Part shown: in pieces, positions 27,043 through 37,594 of the stretch
Layout of the letters: every line of letters starts with the position of its first letter
Position numbering within the stretch: position 1 is the stretch's first letter
DNA from: Peribacillus kribbensis DSM 17871
GTDB taxonomy: Bacteria; Bacillota; Bacilli; Bacillales; DSM-1321
Assembly: GCF_000430765.1 (NCBI RefSeq)
Contig: NZ_KE387240.1
Span: 1-64,000, forward strand
Length of the DNA: 64,000 nucleotides
Direction of reading: 5' to 3'
Translations under genes and position numbers: made by a program
Notes under the pieces: generated by a model
Told to the model about the DNA's origin: nothing
What the model saw: only the letters and a program-made list of their open reading frames with translations
Database searches by the model: none

Positions 27043-28884
27043 AAAATGAAGGAAATCAAACAATTTACCTTTCCTGCAGCAGATTATGAAACTTGGAAAA
27101 AGTCTGCAGCCTCAAGCTTAAAAGGAAAAAGTATGGAAAGTTTACGGACGAATACATACGAGGGAATTGAAATCCAGCCCATATATGAGAAAGGAGGCAT
27201 CGATCCAGGAAATCCAGGGGTGTTTCCATATACCCGCGGCGTTACAGCAGCCCCTTATGATACAAAACCATGGGGGATCTGCCAGACTCATCGCGAAAAA
27301 CACCCGCAAAAGCTGCTTGAAAAGATAGAAGAGTCCATCTCCAGGGGGCAAAACGTGATTGCCTTTGATTTCACGCTTCTGGAGGAAGGCGGGAAAGAAG
27401 AAATGGAGCGCTTTTTTCAACCTCTGCTGGAAAAAAATCTTCCTTTCTATTTAGACCTAAAGGGAGCGCAGGAGCAGTTCAGCGTACTATTGGACAGCAG
27501 AGCGGCTGGTTTTACAGGAGCTGCAGCGGAGGATCCTATTTCCGAATGGGCAAAAGAGGGGAGCCTTCCTGAGGAACAAGCAGGTTTTTTCTCAGAATGG
27601 TCTAAAAGGGTAAAAAAATTACACAAAGCCATTCCCTTGGCAAAGACCATTCTGATTAAAACAGATGTATACCATGATGCGGGTGCCCACGCTGTGCAGG
27701 AACTGGCCATGGGGCTTGCACTCGCTGTGGAATACCTGGATAAAGGGCATGAACAGGGCCTTGCGGCGGAACTTCTCGCAGAGAAAATAATATTCTCTTT
27801 CTCGCTGGACTCCAATTTTTTCGGAGGCATCGCCAAGCTTCGAGCAGCCCGGAAACTTTGGTCCATGGTTGGAAAAGCCTATGGGGCAGACGGGGCAGGT
27901 TTCAGAATGGATATTCACGCACGAACCTCCGCCTTTACACAGACTCTTTTTGATCCTCATGTAAATATTCTCCGGACAGCCAATCAGGCATTTGCTGCGG
28001 TTCTCGGTGGAGTACAGTATTTGGAGGTTCTTCCCTATGATGCTGTTCAGAAAAGCAGCAGCGGGCTTTCGGAAAGGATCGCGAGGAATATCCATCTTCT
28101 TTTGCGGGAAGAAGCCCATCTGAAAAAGGTGTCCGATCCTGCAGGAGGATCCTGGTACATAGAAGAACAGACAGATGCACTCGTATCGGAGGCATGGAAA
28201 CTCTTTTTGGAAATAGAAAGTCAAGGAGGAGCCCTTGCTGTACTTGAGAGCGGCTGGATACAGGGGCAGATCCAAAAGGTTTATGAAGCAAGAGGAAAAA
28301 ACGTAATGACACGAAAAGAACGGATTGTCGGCACAAATGTCTATGCGGATTTATCACAAAAATCAGCAGAACTGAAAGCTGATCCTGTAAATCGAACAGA
28401 TAAAGGAAAAGTCTTGGATAGAGTGGTGCCAAGAAGACTCTCTGAAAAGATTGAAAGAATCAGAATCCGTGCAGAAAGTATACCCGGCGGGTCCAGAGCA
28501 GGGCTGATCTGCCTTGGTACTCTTAAAAACTTTAAGCCGCGAGCAGATTTTGTCTCTGCTTTCCTGGCAGCAGGAGGCATCGAAGGAGCGTGGAGTCCAC
28601 CTGTCACTTCTGTTCAGGAGGCCTGCGAGTTTATTCGTTCCTCTGGATTTAAGCATTATATTCTTTGCGGCAGCGATTTTTCCTACAAGGAAGAGGGCAT
28701 GCAGCTCATGAAAACAATTCGAAGGGATTTCCCTGAAATAAATCTGTATCTTGCGGGAAGGATGGAAGGAGAGCTGGTAGAGCAGGCCCTTTCAACAGGG
28801 CTTTCCGGTTTTATTTCCGTATATTCCGATTTTGAAATCCTTGATGGGATTTTAAGTGATTTGGAGGCGCTGCATAATGGCTAA
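27040..28884 (+). CDS. mutA: Methylmalonyl-CoA mutase small (beta) subunit
   Basis: Structural partner of MutB in the adenosylcobalamin-dependent isomerisation of (R)-methylmalonyl-CoA to succinyl-CoA. 614 residues. The TIM-barrel part holds [20 protein letters not shown] near 66-85 and [18 protein letters not shown] near 212-230. The C-terminal flavodoxin-like part lacks the DxHxxG cobalamin motif, as expected for the small subunit. Overlaps mutB by 8 bp. Not present in B. subtilis, so this operon is an addition to the shared gene order. Confidence 0.93.
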   Translation: MKMKEIKQFTFPAADYETWKKSAASSLKGKSMESLRTNTYEGIEIQPIYEKGGIDPGNPGVFPYTRGVTAAPYDTKPWGICQTHREKHPQKLLEKIEESISRGQNVIAFDFTLLEEGGKEEMERFFQPLLEKNLPFYLDLKGAQEQFSVLLDSRAAGFTGAAAEDPISEWAKEGSLPEEQAGFFSEWSKRVKKLHKAIPLAKTILIKTDVYHDAGAHAVQELAMGLALAVEYLDKGHEQGLAAELLAEKIIFSFSLDSNFFGGIAKLRAARKLWSMVGKAYGADGAGFRMDIHARTSAFTQTLFDPHVNILRTANQAFAAVLGGVQYLEVLPYDAVQKSSSGLSERIARNIHLLLREEAHLKKVSDPAGGSWYIEEQTDALVSEAWKLFLEIESQGGALAVLESGWIQGQIQKVYEARGKNVMTRKERIVGTNVYADLSQKSAELKADPVNRTDKGKVLDRVVPRRLSEKIERIRIRAESIPGGSRAGLICLGTLKNFKPRADFVSAFLAAGGIEGAWSPPVTSVQEACEFIRSSGFKHYILCGSDFSYKEEGMQLMKTIRRDFPEINLYLAGRMEGELVEQALSTGLSGFISVYSDFEILDGILSDLEALHNG

Positions 28885-31042
28885 ACCAGACTTTAAGAAA
28901 ATAAACCCTGCAGATATAACAGGCGGTGCACATGGAAAAGAAGATCTTCAAAAAGAGCTGCATATATACCAGACAAACGAGGGTATCCCCTTGAAATCGC
29001 TTTATACGGCAGATGATCTGCAAGGGCTCAGCCATCATGAGGGTTTTCCGGGGATTGCCCCCTACACAAGAGGGCCGTATCCGACCATGTATGTAAACAG
29101 ACCCTGGACTGTCAGACAGTATGCAGGCTTTTCAACGGCAGAAGAGTCCAATGCCTTCTATAAAAAGAACCTGGCTATGGGACAAAAGGGATTATCCGTT
29201 GCATTCGACCTGCCTACACACAGGGGCTACGATTCCGATCATCCAAGGGTTGTCAGTGATGTTGGAAAGGCAGGCGTGGCGATAGATTCAGTCAATGATA
29301 TGAAAATCCTTTTTGACGGAATCCCTCTGGATCAGATGTCGGTTTCAATGACGATGAATGGGGCAGTACTGCCGGTCCTCGCGTTTTTCATCGTAACAGC
29401 TGAGGAGCAGGGGGTCAGTACAGGACAGCTGTCCGGTACGATTCAAAATGATATTTTAAAAGAATACATGGTTCGCAATACTTACATATATCCTCCTGAA
29501 ATGTCCATGAAAATCATTGCGGATATTTTCGATTATACTTCGAAGTATATGCCGAAATTTAACAGTATCTCGATCTCGGGATATCATATGCAGGAGGCAG
29601 GTGCCCCTGCAGATATCGAACTGGCCTATACCCTTGCCAATGGCCTTGAATATGTCAGGACCGGACTTGCAGCGGGCATTGATATTGATACCTTTGCGCC
29701 GCGTCTCTCCTTTTTCTGGGCAATCGGCATGAATTATTTCATGGAAGTGGCTAAGCTGAGGGCGGCACGCTTTATTTGGGCTAAACTGATGAAGCAATTT
29801 AATCCGGAAAATCCGAAATCCATGGCACTGAGGACACACAGCCAGACGTCAGGCTGGAGCCTGTCAGAGCAGGATCCGTTCAATAATGTCACAAGGACGC
29901 TGATTGAAGCACATGCCGCGGCCATGGGACATACGCAGTCCCTTCATACCAATGCCCTGGATGAGGCGATTGCCCTGCCTACCCCATTTTCGGCCAGGAT
30001 TGCCAGGAATACACAGCTGTACCTTCAGGAGGAAACAGGAATCACATCTGTCATTGATCCATGGGGTGGTTCTTATTATGTTGAGTCCCTGACAAACGGC
30101 TTGATTGAACGTGCATGGCAGCACCTGGAGGAAATAGAGGAGCTTGGCGGAATGTCCAAGGCAAATGAAACAGGCCTGCCTAAGATGCGGATTGAGGAAG
30201 CCGCAGCAAAGCGCCAGGCCCAGATTGATTCTGGAAAAGAAGTAATTGTTGGAGTGAACGCCTACAAGCCCGGTCAGGAAGATGAAATCGATATTCTGGA
30301 AGTCGATAATACAGCTGTAAAGCAAAGCCAGCTTCAGAAATTAACGCAGGTCAAAGAATCAAGAGACAATGGTAAAGTCCAGCAAGCACTGGCAGCGCTG
30401 ACAGAAGCAGCAAGAACAGGCGGAGGCAATCTGCTTCAGCTGGCTGTAACAGCAGCTAGGGAAAGGGCCACCGTAGGAGAAATTTCAGCAGCCATTGAAG
30501 AAGTGTGCGGCAGGCATAAGGCGGTGATCAGGTCGATCAGCGGAATCTACAGCAGTGCCTATTCGAATGAAGAAGAAATCACCGAAGTACAGGAAATGAC
30601 TCAGGAGTTCATGAACAATGAAGGGAGAAGGCCAAGAATTTTGGTTGCCAAAATGGGACAGGACGGCCATGACAGAGGAGCAAAAGTGGTTGCCACTGCC
30701 TTTGCCGATCTAGGCTTTGACGTAGATATAGGGCCGCTCTTCCAGACACCGGAGGAAACAGCGCTTCAGGCTGTAGAGAACGATGTCCATGTCATCGGGA
30801 TGAGCTCGCTTGCCGGAGGACATAAAACCTTGCTGCCTGCATTGGCAGCAGAATTACAGAAGCTCGGAAGGGAAGATATCCTGATTATTGTAGGAGGAGT
30901 CATACCTGCCCAGGATTACGAGTTTCTAAAGCAAAACGGAGCGGCGGCGGTCTTTGGACCTGGAACAGTCATACCCAGAGCAGCTGTGCTGCTGATTCAG
31001 GAGATTTATAGCAGGCTTGGCTATGAGGAAGTGTCTCCGTAA
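28877..31042 (+). CDS. mutB: Methylmalonyl-CoA mutase large (alpha) subunit
   Basis: Catalytic, cobalamin-binding subunit. The ATG at 28877 is used, with TTGGAGG upstream; the frame is open 21 bp further. 721 residues. Substrate barrel: [23 protein letters not shown] (in part, about 68-90), [19 protein letters not shown] near 325. C-terminal B12 domain: DGHDRGAKV with the cobalt-ligating His at about 598, then [13 protein letters not shown]. Ends in TAATG shared with meaB. Confidence 0.96.
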   Translation: MAKPDFKKINPADITGGAHGKEDLQKELHIYQTNEGIPLKSLYTADDLQGLSHHEGFPGIAPYTRGPYPTMYVNRPWTVRQYAGFSTAEESNAFYKKNLAMGQKGLSVAFDLPTHRGYDSDHPRVVSDVGKAGVAIDSVNDMKILFDGIPLDQMSVSMTMNGAVLPVLAFFIVTAEEQGVSTGQLSGTIQNDILKEYMVRNTYIYPPEMSMKIIADIFDYTSKYMPKFNSISISGYHMQEAGAPADIELAYTLANGLEYVRTGLAAGIDIDTFAPRLSFFWAIGMNYFMEVAKLRAARFIWAKLMKQFNPENPKSMALRTHSQTSGWSLSEQDPFNNVTRTLIEAHAAAMGHTQSLHTNALDEAIALPTPFSARIARNTQLYLQEETGITSVIDPWGGSYYVESLTNGLIERAWQHLEEIEELGGMSKANETGLPKMRIEEAAAKRQAQIDSGKEVIVGVNAYKPGQEDEIDILEVDNTAVKQSQLQKLTQVKESRDNGKVQQALAALTEAARTGGGNLLQLAVTAARERATVGEISAAIEEVCGRHKAVIRSISGIYSSAYSNEEEITEVQEMTQEFMNNEGRRPRILVAKMGQDGHDRGAKVVATAFADLGFDVDIGPLFQTPEETALQAVENDVHVIGMSSLAGGHKTLLPALAAELQKLGREDILIIVGGVIPAQDYEFLKQNGAAAVFGPGTVIPRAAVLLIQEIYSRLGYEEVSP

Positions 31043-32070
31043 TGGGTAATCAGCCAAAAAGAGTGTTCCGAAAAAAAGAAACAGCAGACTTTAATGCCGG
31101 CCTTTTCCGGGAAGGCATCCTGAAAGGAGACCGTGCTATTTTAGCAAAGGCCATTACGCTGGTTGAAAGCCATTCGGCTCATCATGCAGAAATGGCCCAA
31201 ATCCTTCTTCAGCAGCTTTCAGATATCGAATCGGACTCCATCCGCATTGGTATTTCAGGGGTTCCCGGCGCTGGCAAAAGCACGTTTATAGAAGCCCTGG
31301 GCAGCTTCCTTTGCTCCAAGGGCCATAAAGTAGCCGTCCTTGCCGTAGATCCGAGCTCCAATCTTAGCGGCGGCAGTATCCTCGGCGATAAAACGAGGAT
31401 GGAGGAGCTTTCCAGGAATCCCCGTGCCTTTATCAGACCGTCTCCTACAGGGGGAACGCTTGGCGGGGTCCACAGGAAAACCCGGGAAACCATCACCCTC
31501 TGCGAAGCAGCGGGCTATGATGTGATTCTGGTGGAAACGGTTGGTGTGGGACAAAGTGAGGCGGCAGTCCGGCAAATGGTCGATTTCTTTTTACTGCTGG
31601 TGCTGACCGGCGCCGGAGATGAACTGCAGGGAATGAAAAAGGGAATCATGGAGCTCACCGATGCCATTCTCGTAAACAAGGCGGATGGAGCCAACCTGGG
31701 ACCCGCCCGGAAGACGATGGGGGAATATAACGGTATCCTTCATTTTATCCAGCCGGCCACTAAAGGCTGGACGACAAAGGCCTATACCTGCTCCGCTGCC
31801 ACCGGACAGGGGATCAAAGAATTCTGGGAAGTCATCCAAACCTTTCAGCGGACGGCAAAGGACTCGGGAGTGTTTGATGGAAGGCGGCAAGAACAGCTGA
31901 AGGACTGGATGCAGGCTCTGATTACCGACAGACTTCATTCCCTGTTCTATCAAAGCGAAGCAGTCCATGGAAGGCTCTCTTCCTTTCAAAACGATGTCCT
32001 CGCAGGACAAAAGACCGCCCCGCTGGCGGTAGAAGAATTGTTTGCTGCTTTCATAGCCGGCATTAAATGA
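31042..32070 (+). CDS. meaB: MeaB/ArgK-type G3E GTPase, methylmalonyl-CoA mutase chaperone
   Basis: Gates cofactor loading and protects or reactivates methylmalonyl-CoA mutase. 342 residues; Walker [10 protein letters not shown] near 73-81, [20 protein letters not shown] (about 103-122), switch region [10 protein letters not shown] near 165 and NKAD near 213. Start codon overlaps mutB. Completes the mutA-mutB-meaB operon. No clear terminator follows; family A repeats begin 8 bp downstream. Confidence 0.95.
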   Translation: MGNQPKRVFRKKETADFNAGLFREGILKGDRAILAKAITLVESHSAHHAEMAQILLQQLSDIESDSIRIGISGVPGAGKSTFIEALGSFLCSKGHKVAVLAVDPSSNLSGGSILGDKTRMEELSRNPRAFIRPSPTGGTLGGVHRKTRETITLCEAAGYDVILVETVGVGQSEAAVRQMVDFFLLLVLTGAGDELQGMKKGIMELTDAILVNKADGANLGPARKTMGEYNGILHFIQPATKGWTTKAYTCSAATGQGIKEFWEVIQTFQRTAKDSGVFDGRRQEQLKDWMQALITDRLHSLFYQSEAVHGRLSSFQNDVLAGQKTAPLAVEELFAAFIAGIK

Positions 32071-32077
32071 AATCAAA

Positions 32078-32208
32078 GCACCGTTCTCCGCATTTCAATT
32101 GTCCAGCTGCGAGACTTTAGACCCTCGAGTCATAAGCCAATCAGTCCATGGGAAGAAAAGCGCTTCCCACGGCCTGCTCGTCTTATGCTTGTCGGGTCTC
32201 TGCCTGCA
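32078..32208 (+). repeat. Palindromic intergenic repeat, family A, copy 2
   Basis: Starts GCACCGTTCTCCGC, contains CTCGAGTCATAAGCC, GGGAAG...CTTCCC and CTTATG, and ends in a TCTCTGCCTGC tail that recurs inverted at 190-213. The arms can fold into a long imperfect stem-loop. Confidence 0.8.
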
Positions 32209-32271
32209 ATTAGGAATGATTTTTTTATAAGATGGATCCACATAGCTGTTTAAAAAGTTTTTAGTATGCAG

Positions 32272-32469
32272 GCACCGCTCTCCGCATTTCATGGTGTCAC
32301 GCTCCAAGCTGAGGCCCTCGAGTCATAAGCCAAATCAGCTATGGAGAGAAAGGGCGCTTTCCATAGCTGATTCGTCTTATGCTTGCACTAAAGCATAAGT
32401 ACGACTAAGCTTCTGTCTTCGCTATCGCTCGCCAATCAGCAAGTCTTCTTTATCAGGCCTCTGCCTTCC
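32272..32469 (+). repeat. Palindromic intergenic repeat, family A, copy 3 (longer variant)
   Basis: Same head (GCACCGCTCTCCGC), CTCGAGTCATAAGCC and CTTATGCTTG elements, with about 70 bp of extra sequence before the terminal CTCTGCCTTCC. A head-only fragment (GCACCGCTTTCCGC) lies at 32533-32546. No gene is seen in 32071-32814. Confidence 0.75.
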
Positions 32470-32552
32470 AAAAGATTAGGATAAAAAACGATGTTCGAGT
32501 TACATGGATTTTAAAAATAGATGATACGGAAGGCACCGCTTTCCGCTTTTCA

Positions 32553-32586
32553 TAAAAAAATGGATAGCGCTTATGCTGCGCTATCC
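32553..32586 (-). terminator. Hairpin with terminator form on the minus strand
   Basis: GGATAGCGC (32562-32570) and GCGCTATCC (32578-32586) form a perfect 9-bp stem; on the minus strand it is followed by a T7 run. No minus-strand gene is evident for it to serve, so it may be a repeat remnant. Confidence 0.45.
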
Positions 32587-32814
32587 GAATCTAGGGAGTT
32601 TAGGGGTATGGTACTAGATGTAGTTATATGATTCCCGCCCTGGGTGGAATTAAACTGTAAATAGGGATTTTTTTTGATTTTTTTTGTAATTATATGGCAT
32701 ATAGCTTCGAATGCCGGCAGTATATGTAAATGATGAAAGCGAAACTGTTCTGTTGTGAATATCATACTGAATTGATATAGTATAAATGGAAGTATTTTTT
32801 AAGGAGGAAGAGAA

Positions 32815-33252
32815 ATGAGCATGGATTTTAACTTATTCATGAATGATATAGTGAGCCAGGCAAGGCAGGAGATTACGGCTGCCGGCTATACGGAATTGAA
32901 ATCTGCTGAAGAAGTGGATGAGGCATTGAATAAAAGCGGCACCACACTTGTTATGGTCAACTCTGTCTGTGGATGTGCAGGAGGGATTGCACGCCCTGCA
33001 GCTGCCCATTCTATACATTTTGATAAGCGGCCTGAACAGCTGGTTACGGTATTTGCCGGCCAGGATAAGGAAGCTACTGAAAAAGCGCGCAGCTATTTTG
33101 TTGGCTACCCGCCATCTTCTCCATCTTTTGCTCTTCTGAAGGACGGGAAGCTCATTAAAATGGTTGAACGCCATGAAATCGAAGGACATGACCCAATGTC
33201 AGTAGTCAATAAACTTCAGACTTATTTTGACGAGTACTGCGAAGAATATTAA
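32815..33252 (+). CDS. brxB: Bacilliredoxin BrxB (YqiW)
   Basis: Thioredoxin-like protein that removes bacillithiol from S-bacillithiolated proteins. 145 residues; the active-site CGC motif is Cys52-Gly-Cys54 in [15 protein letters not shown], and [15 protein letters not shown] supplies the cis-Pro loop. The N-terminus [11 protein letters not shown] identifies BrxB rather than BrxA (YphP). AAGGAGG precedes the ATG. Located between the bkd/mut block and artP, as yqiW in B. subtilis. Confidence 0.95.
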   Translation: MSMDFNLFMNDIVSQARQEITAAGYTELKSAEEVDEALNKSGTTLVMVNSVCGCAGGIARPAAAHSIHFDKRPEQLVTVFAGQDKEATEKARSYFVGYPPSSPSFALLKDGKLIKMVERHEIEGHDPMSVVNKLQTYFDEYCEEY

Positions 33253-33270
33253 TAGTTTGTTTTTCAAAGA

Positions 33271-33309
33271 GCCGGCTGACCTGAATAATCAGGAGAGCCG
33301 GCTTTTTTT
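33271..33309 (+). terminator. Intrinsic terminator of brxB
   Basis: GCCGGCT and AGCCGGC, with an inner CCTGA/TCAGG stem, are followed by T7. Confidence 0.92.
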
Positions 33310-33524
33310 CTGCATGTATTCCTCTATAATATTCGACAATCCCATAAAAAAGTGTATGATTATTCAATTTGAAACACCTGTTCTATAAACAATATGTATA
33401 AATATAAAAAAATATAGTGAAATATTAATAATTTATGGGTAAAAATGATTAAAAATGTATTTTCATATATAAAGAGACGTGTTAAAATACAGAGAAATGT
33501 ATATATATTACTCATTATATTTAC

Positions 33525-33553
33525 TTGAAAATTATGGTAGTATAGTACATAAT
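33525..33553 (+). promoter_or_regulatory. Sigma-A promoter of artPQR and an ARG-box-like site
   Basis: TTGAAA and CATAAT with a 17-bp spacer, 43 bp upstream of artP. Further up, TGTATGATTATTCA at 33353-33366 differs by one base from the ArgR half-site pair TGAAT-N4-ATTCA, though it is about 170 bp from the promoter. The region 33310-33596 is very AT-rich and has no other gene. Confidence 0.5.
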
Positions 33554-33596
33554 GGACTTAATTTTAAATTTTCAGATTATTGGAGGAGGAAATGAA

Positions 33597-34388
33597 ATGA
33601 AAAAATGGCTGATGATGGTTGTCTCGGCTGTACTGCTAGCGGGTTTGCTATCAGCATGCGGGACTTCAGATAAATCAAGCGGAGACGGCGGCAAAGAAGA
33701 AAAGGTATTAAAAATGGGAACTTCTGCAGATTATAAGCCTTTTGAATATATCGATACTGCAAAAAGTGACAATATTATTGGTTTTGATGTGGACATTGCA
33801 AAGGCGATTACAAAGAAGCTTGGATATAAATTGCAAATCCAGGATATGGAATTCAACGGACTTGTAACGGCTCTGCAAAATAAACAGATCGATTTTGTGC
33901 TTGCCGGCATGACTCCAAATGAAGAACGTAAAAAAAGCGTAGACTTTAGTGATATCTATTATTCTGCTAATCATCTAATTATTAGTAAGAAGGACAGCGG
34001 AATTAAAACAAAAGAGGATTTAAAAGGAAAAACAGTGGGTGTTCAGCTGGGGTCCATACAGGAAGGGATCGCACAAGATCTTAAAAATAAAGAAAAAATC
34101 AATTTGAAAATTGAGAGCCGTAACAGAATCCCTGAATTGATTCAGGAAGTAACCGCTGGCCGTTATGATGCAGCGATTATTGAGGATACAGTTGCCAAAG
34201 GGTACCTGAAAAACGATAAAAAGCTCGCAGGCTATGAAATTCCCGTGGTAGAAGAAGCTGGTTCAGCGATTGCCTTCCAAAAAGGAAGCAAGCTTACAAA
34301 AGAGTTTAATGCTGAGCTGAAAAAAATGAAAGAAAATGGCGAGCTGGATAAGCTGATCGTCAAATGGTTTGGCGCTGACGCGAAATAA
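33597..34388 (+). CDS. artP: Amino acid (arginine-type) ABC transporter substrate-binding lipoprotein
   Basis: Extracytoplasmic binding protein. The ATG at 33597 follows TTGGAGGAGG and gives 263 residues. A lipoprotein signal peptide ends in LLSAC with Cys21 as the lipidated residue. The SBP_bac_3 fold has GFDVDIAKAITKKLG near 65 and DFVLAGMTPNEERKKSVDFS near 103. The artPQR order and position next to brxB match B. subtilis yqiXYZ, shown there to take up arginine. Confidence 0.9.
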   Translation: MKKWLMMVVSAVLLAGLLSACGTSDKSSGDGGKEEKVLKMGTSADYKPFEYIDTAKSDNIIGFDVDIAKAITKKLGYKLQIQDMEFNGLVTALQNKQIDFVLAGMTPNEERKKSVDFSDIYYSANHLIISKKDSGIKTKEDLKGKTVGVQLGSIQEGIAQDLKNKEKINLKIESRNRIPELIQEVTAGRYDAAIIEDTVAKGYLKNDKKLAGYEIPVVEEAGSAIAFQKGSKLTKEFNAELKKMKENGELDKLIVKWFGADAK

Positions 34389-34415
34389 CAGCCCCAATAT
34401 AAAATATAGTTTTGA

Positions 34416-34446
34416 AGGAATGACTTTTTTGATAAAGTCATTCCTT
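34416..34446 (+). terminator. Intra-operon hairpin between artP and artQ
   Basis: AAGGAATGACTTT and AAAGTCATTCCTT form a 13-bp stem with a T-rich right arm (CCTTTTT). It could end part of the transcripts and so make more binding protein than permease, a common arrangement. Confidence 0.7.
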
Positions 34447-34479
34447 TTTACCTGATTACGTTTGAAAGGAGCTTGCACA

Positions 34480-35139
34480 TTGAATTTAGACTTCAGCGGG
34501 GTTCTCCCCTCTTTGCCATATATCCTCCAGGGAATAGGCACAACTTTAAAGGTAGTTGTCCTGGCCGCATTGCTCGGCTTTGCACTGGGGATCATACTAT
34601 CTTTATGCAAAATCAGTTCTATTAAGGTTTTAAATTGGATTGCGGACTTTTATACCTCAATATTCAGGGGGACTCCCCTAGTCCTGCAGCTGATGCTGAT
34701 TTACTTCGGTTCGCCGCAGGTATTTGGAATCCAGATCGAGCCGTTTACGGCAGCCTTTTTATCCTTTGGTTTAAATTCGGCAGCATATATCTCTGAAATC
34801 ATCAGGGCTGGGATCCTTGCGGTCGATAAAGGCCAGAAAGAAGCTGCAATGGCACTTGGAGTGCCCTATAGGAAGATGATGATGGATATCATTCTTCCGC
34901 AGGCAATGAAAAATATCCTTCCTGCCATAATGAATGAAATGATCACTCTAACAAAAGAGTCCGCGGTGGTTACGATCATCGGATTAAATGATATTATGAG
35001 AAGAGCTTATATTGTGGGCGGCCAGAGCTATAGATTTTTCGAGCCGATTATGCTGGCCGGGCTCATTTATTATGTGCTTGTTATGATTCTGACCATCGTT
35101 GGTAAGCTGGTTGAGAGGAGAATGAGACGAAGTGATTAA
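34480..35139 (+). CDS. artQ: Arginine-type ABC transporter permease
   Basis: Polar amino acid permease of the HisM/GlnP family. The TTG at 34480 has AAGGAG 7 nt upstream; 219 residues. About five membrane helices, and the EAA loop ([20 protein letters not shown], about 122-141) that contacts ArtR. Overlaps artR by 8 bp. Confidence 0.92.
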   Translation: MNLDFSGVLPSLPYILQGIGTTLKVVVLAALLGFALGIILSLCKISSIKVLNWIADFYTSIFRGTPLVLQLMLIYFGSPQVFGIQIEPFTAAFLSFGLNSAAYISEIIRAGILAVDKGQKEAAMALGVPYRKMMMDIILPQAMKNILPAIMNEMITLTKESAVVTIIGLNDIMRRAYIVGGQSYRFFEPIMLAGLIYYVLVMILTIVGKLVERRMRRSD

Positions 35140-35854
35140 AATAGATAATCTTCATAAATATTTTGGCAGGCTTGAAGTGCTGAAGGGCATTAATACTTCT
35201 ATCAAAGAAGGGGAAGTCGTAGCCATCATCGGTCCTTCAGGCTCCGGTAAATCGACTTTCCTTCGCTGCATCAACCTTTTGGAACAGCCTACAGAAGGCT
35301 CCATCTGGATTAAAGACCAGGAAATCACGGGCAAGAAAACAAATATTTCAAAGGTCCGTACAAATGTCGGGATGGTTTTTCAGCATTTTCATTTGTTCCC
35401 GCATAAGACGGTCCTTGAAAACCTGACATACTCCCCTGTCAAAGTGAAGGGGATGCCTAAAAAAGAAGCAGAAGAAAAAGCGATGGATCTTTTGCGTAGA
35501 GTCGGGCTTGCTGAAAAAGCAGGGGAATACCCAAACAGACTATCTGGGGGACAAAAACAAAGGGTGGCCATAGCCAGGGCGCTTGCCATGGATCCGGAAG
35601 TCATGCTGTTTGATGAGCCGACCTCTGCCCTTGATCCCGAAATGGTCAAGGAAGTGCTTGAAGTCATGAAATCCCTGGCAGGGACCGGGATGACGATGGC
35701 CATTGTGACGCACGAGATGGGGTTTGCCAGAGAAGTTGCAGACCGTGTGTTATTTCTGGATGGAGGACAGCTTGTAGAGGATGCTTCCCCTGAGGAGTTC
35801 TTCTCTATGCCAAAGACAGTAAGAGCAAAAGAATTCTTGGAAAAAGTATTATAA
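35132..35854 (+). CDS. artR: Arginine-type ABC transporter ATP-binding protein
   Basis: 240 residues from a GTG start. Walker [10 protein letters not shown] near 33-41, Q-loop [12 protein letters not shown], signature [15 protein letters not shown] near 137, Walker [15 protein letters not shown] and switch His in VTHEMGFA. Energises ArtQ; translationally coupled by overlap. Confidence 0.95.
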   Translation: MIKIDNLHKYFGRLEVLKGINTSIKEGEVVAIIGPSGSGKSTFLRCINLLEQPTEGSIWIKDQEITGKKTNISKVRTNVGMVFQHFHLFPHKTVLENLTYSPVKVKGMPKKEAEEKAMDLLRRVGLAEKAGEYPNRLSGGQKQRVAIARALAMDPEVMLFDEPTSALDPEMVKEVLEVMKSLAGTGMTMAIVTHEMGFAREVADRVLFLDGGQLVEDASPEEFFSMPKTVRAKEFLEKVL

Positions 35855-35857
35855 GGG

Positions 35858-35887
35858 CAGGGTGGCTTTTGGCCATCCTGTTTTTTT
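35858..35887 (+). terminator. Intrinsic terminator of artPQR
   Basis: CAGGGTGGC and GCCATCCTG pair over 9 bp with one G-U, followed by T7. Confidence 0.88.
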
Positions 35888-36004
35888 CCTTTAGGCTGCC
35901 CGGTTTTTGGTGCTTCTTTGTTTACGGAAGGATCTGTTTTGTATAATGTAGGAATAGGATCATGATAGAATCAAAAAGGAAAACCAAATAAATGGAGCTG
36001 TTTC

Positions 36005-37009
36005 ATGTTTAGAATTGGATATCGTACATTAAAAACGTCTATTGGCACTGGACTCGCAATATGGCTTGCCCAATTAGCCGGACTTCATAACTTTGCTTCG
36101 GCCGGAATCATTACCATTCTCTGCATCCAGGTGACGAAGAAGAGATCGTTGCGTACCTCCTGGGACAGGTTTCTTGCCTGCCTGATTGCAATGGGGTTTT
36201 CATCCTTGTTCTTTGAGTTCCTGGGATACAGCCCGCTTGTCATCGGGGCCATGCTCTTGTTGTTCATACCTGTCACGGTGGCATTGCGGGTTCAGGGAGG
36301 AATTGTCACAAGCAGTGTAATTATCCTTCACTTTTACTCGGCAGGTCAGGTTTCCTGGCAGATCTTTTACAATGAAGTATCTCTCATCATTATTGGGATA
36401 GGGGTAGCCTTATTGATGAATTTGTATATGCCGAGTGTGGATCATAAATTAATGACTTATCAGGAAAAAATAGAAGAAAATTTCCATTCTATTTTTAAAG
36501 AAATCGTTCATTATTTAAGGACCAATGAACCTCTATGGTCCGGGCAGGAAATAACCCAACTCTCCCTTTTGCTGGAAGAGGCTAAGGCCCTGGCATCCAA
36601 GGAAGTAGAAAATCACTTTCTTAGAAATGAAGATACATTTTATGTGTATTTTAAAATGAGGGAAAAACAGTTTGAAATTATCGAACGGATCCTTCCTCTT
36701 GTATCCTCGATTCCGGCTTCGGTGAAGCATAGTCAAAAGGTTGCAGATTTTGTAGATGAATTAAGCAATCATATTCATCCCTTCAATACAGCGGTGATTT
36801 TTTTAGAGAAACTGTCTGTGATGAGAGAAGAATTCAGTGACATGGACCTGCCTAAGTCAAGAGAGGAGTTTGAAATCCGGGCTGCCCTGCTTCAGCTGAT
36901 TAAGGAACTGGAGCTGTACCTCAGCATCAAGGATTCCTATCGAGGTTTTCCGCATGAGAAAACGAGAATCAAACCTAAAATAACCGTAAATAATAAGGGA
37001 AAAAATTAG
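36005..37009 (+). CDS. yqjA: Aromatic acid exporter family membrane protein YqjA
   Basis: 334 residues: an N-terminal block of about four membrane helices (10-140) of the ArAE/FUSC type and a hydrophilic helical C-terminal domain (about 145-334) typical of the ArAE_1_C family. Substrate unknown. Position after artR agrees with B. subtilis yqjA. The L,D-transpeptidase gene starts 11 bp downstream. Confidence 0.82.
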   Translation: MFRIGYRTLKTSIGTGLAIWLAQLAGLHNFASAGIITILCIQVTKKRSLRTSWDRFLACLIAMGFSSLFFEFLGYSPLVIGAMLLLFIPVTVALRVQGGIVTSSVIILHFYSAGQVSWQIFYNEVSLIIIGIGVALLMNLYMPSVDHKLMTYQEKIEENFHSIFKEIVHYLRTNEPLWSGQEITQLSLLLEEAKALASKEVENHFLRNEDTFYVYFKMREKQFEIIERILPLVSSIPASVKHSQKVADFVDELSNHIHPFNTAVIFLEKLSVMREEFSDMDLPKSREEFEIRAALLQLIKELELYLSIKDSYRGFPHEKTRIKPKITVNNKGKN

Positions 37010-37020
37010 GTGGCGATGAT

Positions 37021-37539
37021 GTGAAACGCCTGATGGCCCTTTTCCTTATATGTATGATTTCATTTGCCCTTCCAGTCCACTCAAAGAACATGCCCTTGAT
37101 TATTGTAAACAAAAAGGTTCACAAGCTGGCATTTGTTGAAAATAATAAAGTGCAGCATGTATACAAGGCTGCAACAGGAAAAACCGTGGAGCTTACGCCG
37201 GAAGGTCTTTTTACAGTAACGGTTAAGGCTGTAAATCCCTATTTCCGTAAGAAAAATATTCCCGGGGGAGATCCGAGGAATCCGCTCGGCACTAGATGGA
37301 TCGGCTTTAATGCGAAGGAGACTGACGGACGGATCTACGGCATTCACGGAACAAACCAGCCGGGTCTGATCGGCACCAGTGTATCCCAAGGCTGTATCAG
37401 GATGAATAATAAGGACGTGGAGCAGCTGTACAGCATGGCCCCCATTGGGAGCAGGGTCCTGGTGGTGAATTCGCCAAAAAGCTTTGAAGAGCTGGCCAGG
37501 CAGTACGGGGCAATGCTGATTCCCGAAATAATAGAATAA
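37021..37539 (+). CDS. L,D-transpeptidase (YkuD family)
   Basis: 172 residues from a GTG start; an N-terminal signal peptide (about 1-21) exports it. The catalytic YkuD motif is H109-GTN...S122-QGC125-IRM, with Cys125 the nucleophile that forms 3-3 cross-links or anchors proteins to peptidoglycan. There is no LysM domain, unlike YkuD itself. Probably cotranscribed with yqjA and ended by the terminator at 37542. Confidence 0.88.
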   Translation: MKRLMALFLICMISFALPVHSKNMPLIIVNKKVHKLAFVENNKVQHVYKAATGKTVELTPEGLFTVTVKAVNPYFRKKNIPGGDPRNPLGTRWIGFNAKETDGRIYGIHGTNQPGLIGTSVSQGCIRMNNKDVEQLYSMAPIGSRVLVVNSPKSFEELARQYGAMLIPEIIE

Positions 37540-37541
37540 CG

Positions 37542-37574
37542 AAAAAGCTGTCCGCCTTGGCGGACAGCTTTTTT
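37542..37574 (+). terminator. Bidirectional terminator
   Basis: AAAAAGCTGTCCGCC and GGCGGACAGCTTTTT form a perfect 15-bp inverted repeat with a TT centre. It serves the L,D-transpeptidase gene (plus) and prli42 (minus). Confidence 0.95.
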
Positions 37575-37594
37575 CATCCCTGCAGTTTTATCAA

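Noticed and set aside
28856-28876. Upstream start for mutB at 28856
   Set aside because: The ATG at 28877 has TTGGAGG at the right distance; the earlier start includes the ribosome site.
32095-32307. 70-codon minus-strand frame in family A repeats
   Set aside because: It spans two repeat copies and depends on their sequence; not conserved as protein.
32732-32745. cre-like TGAAAGCGAAACTG upstream of brxB
   Set aside because: The conserved C near the 3' end is T, so it fails the consensus that the mutA site meets.
32571-32765. 64-codon minus-strand frame upstream of brxB
   Set aside because: No ribosome site, overlaps a hairpin, and composition is not protein-like.
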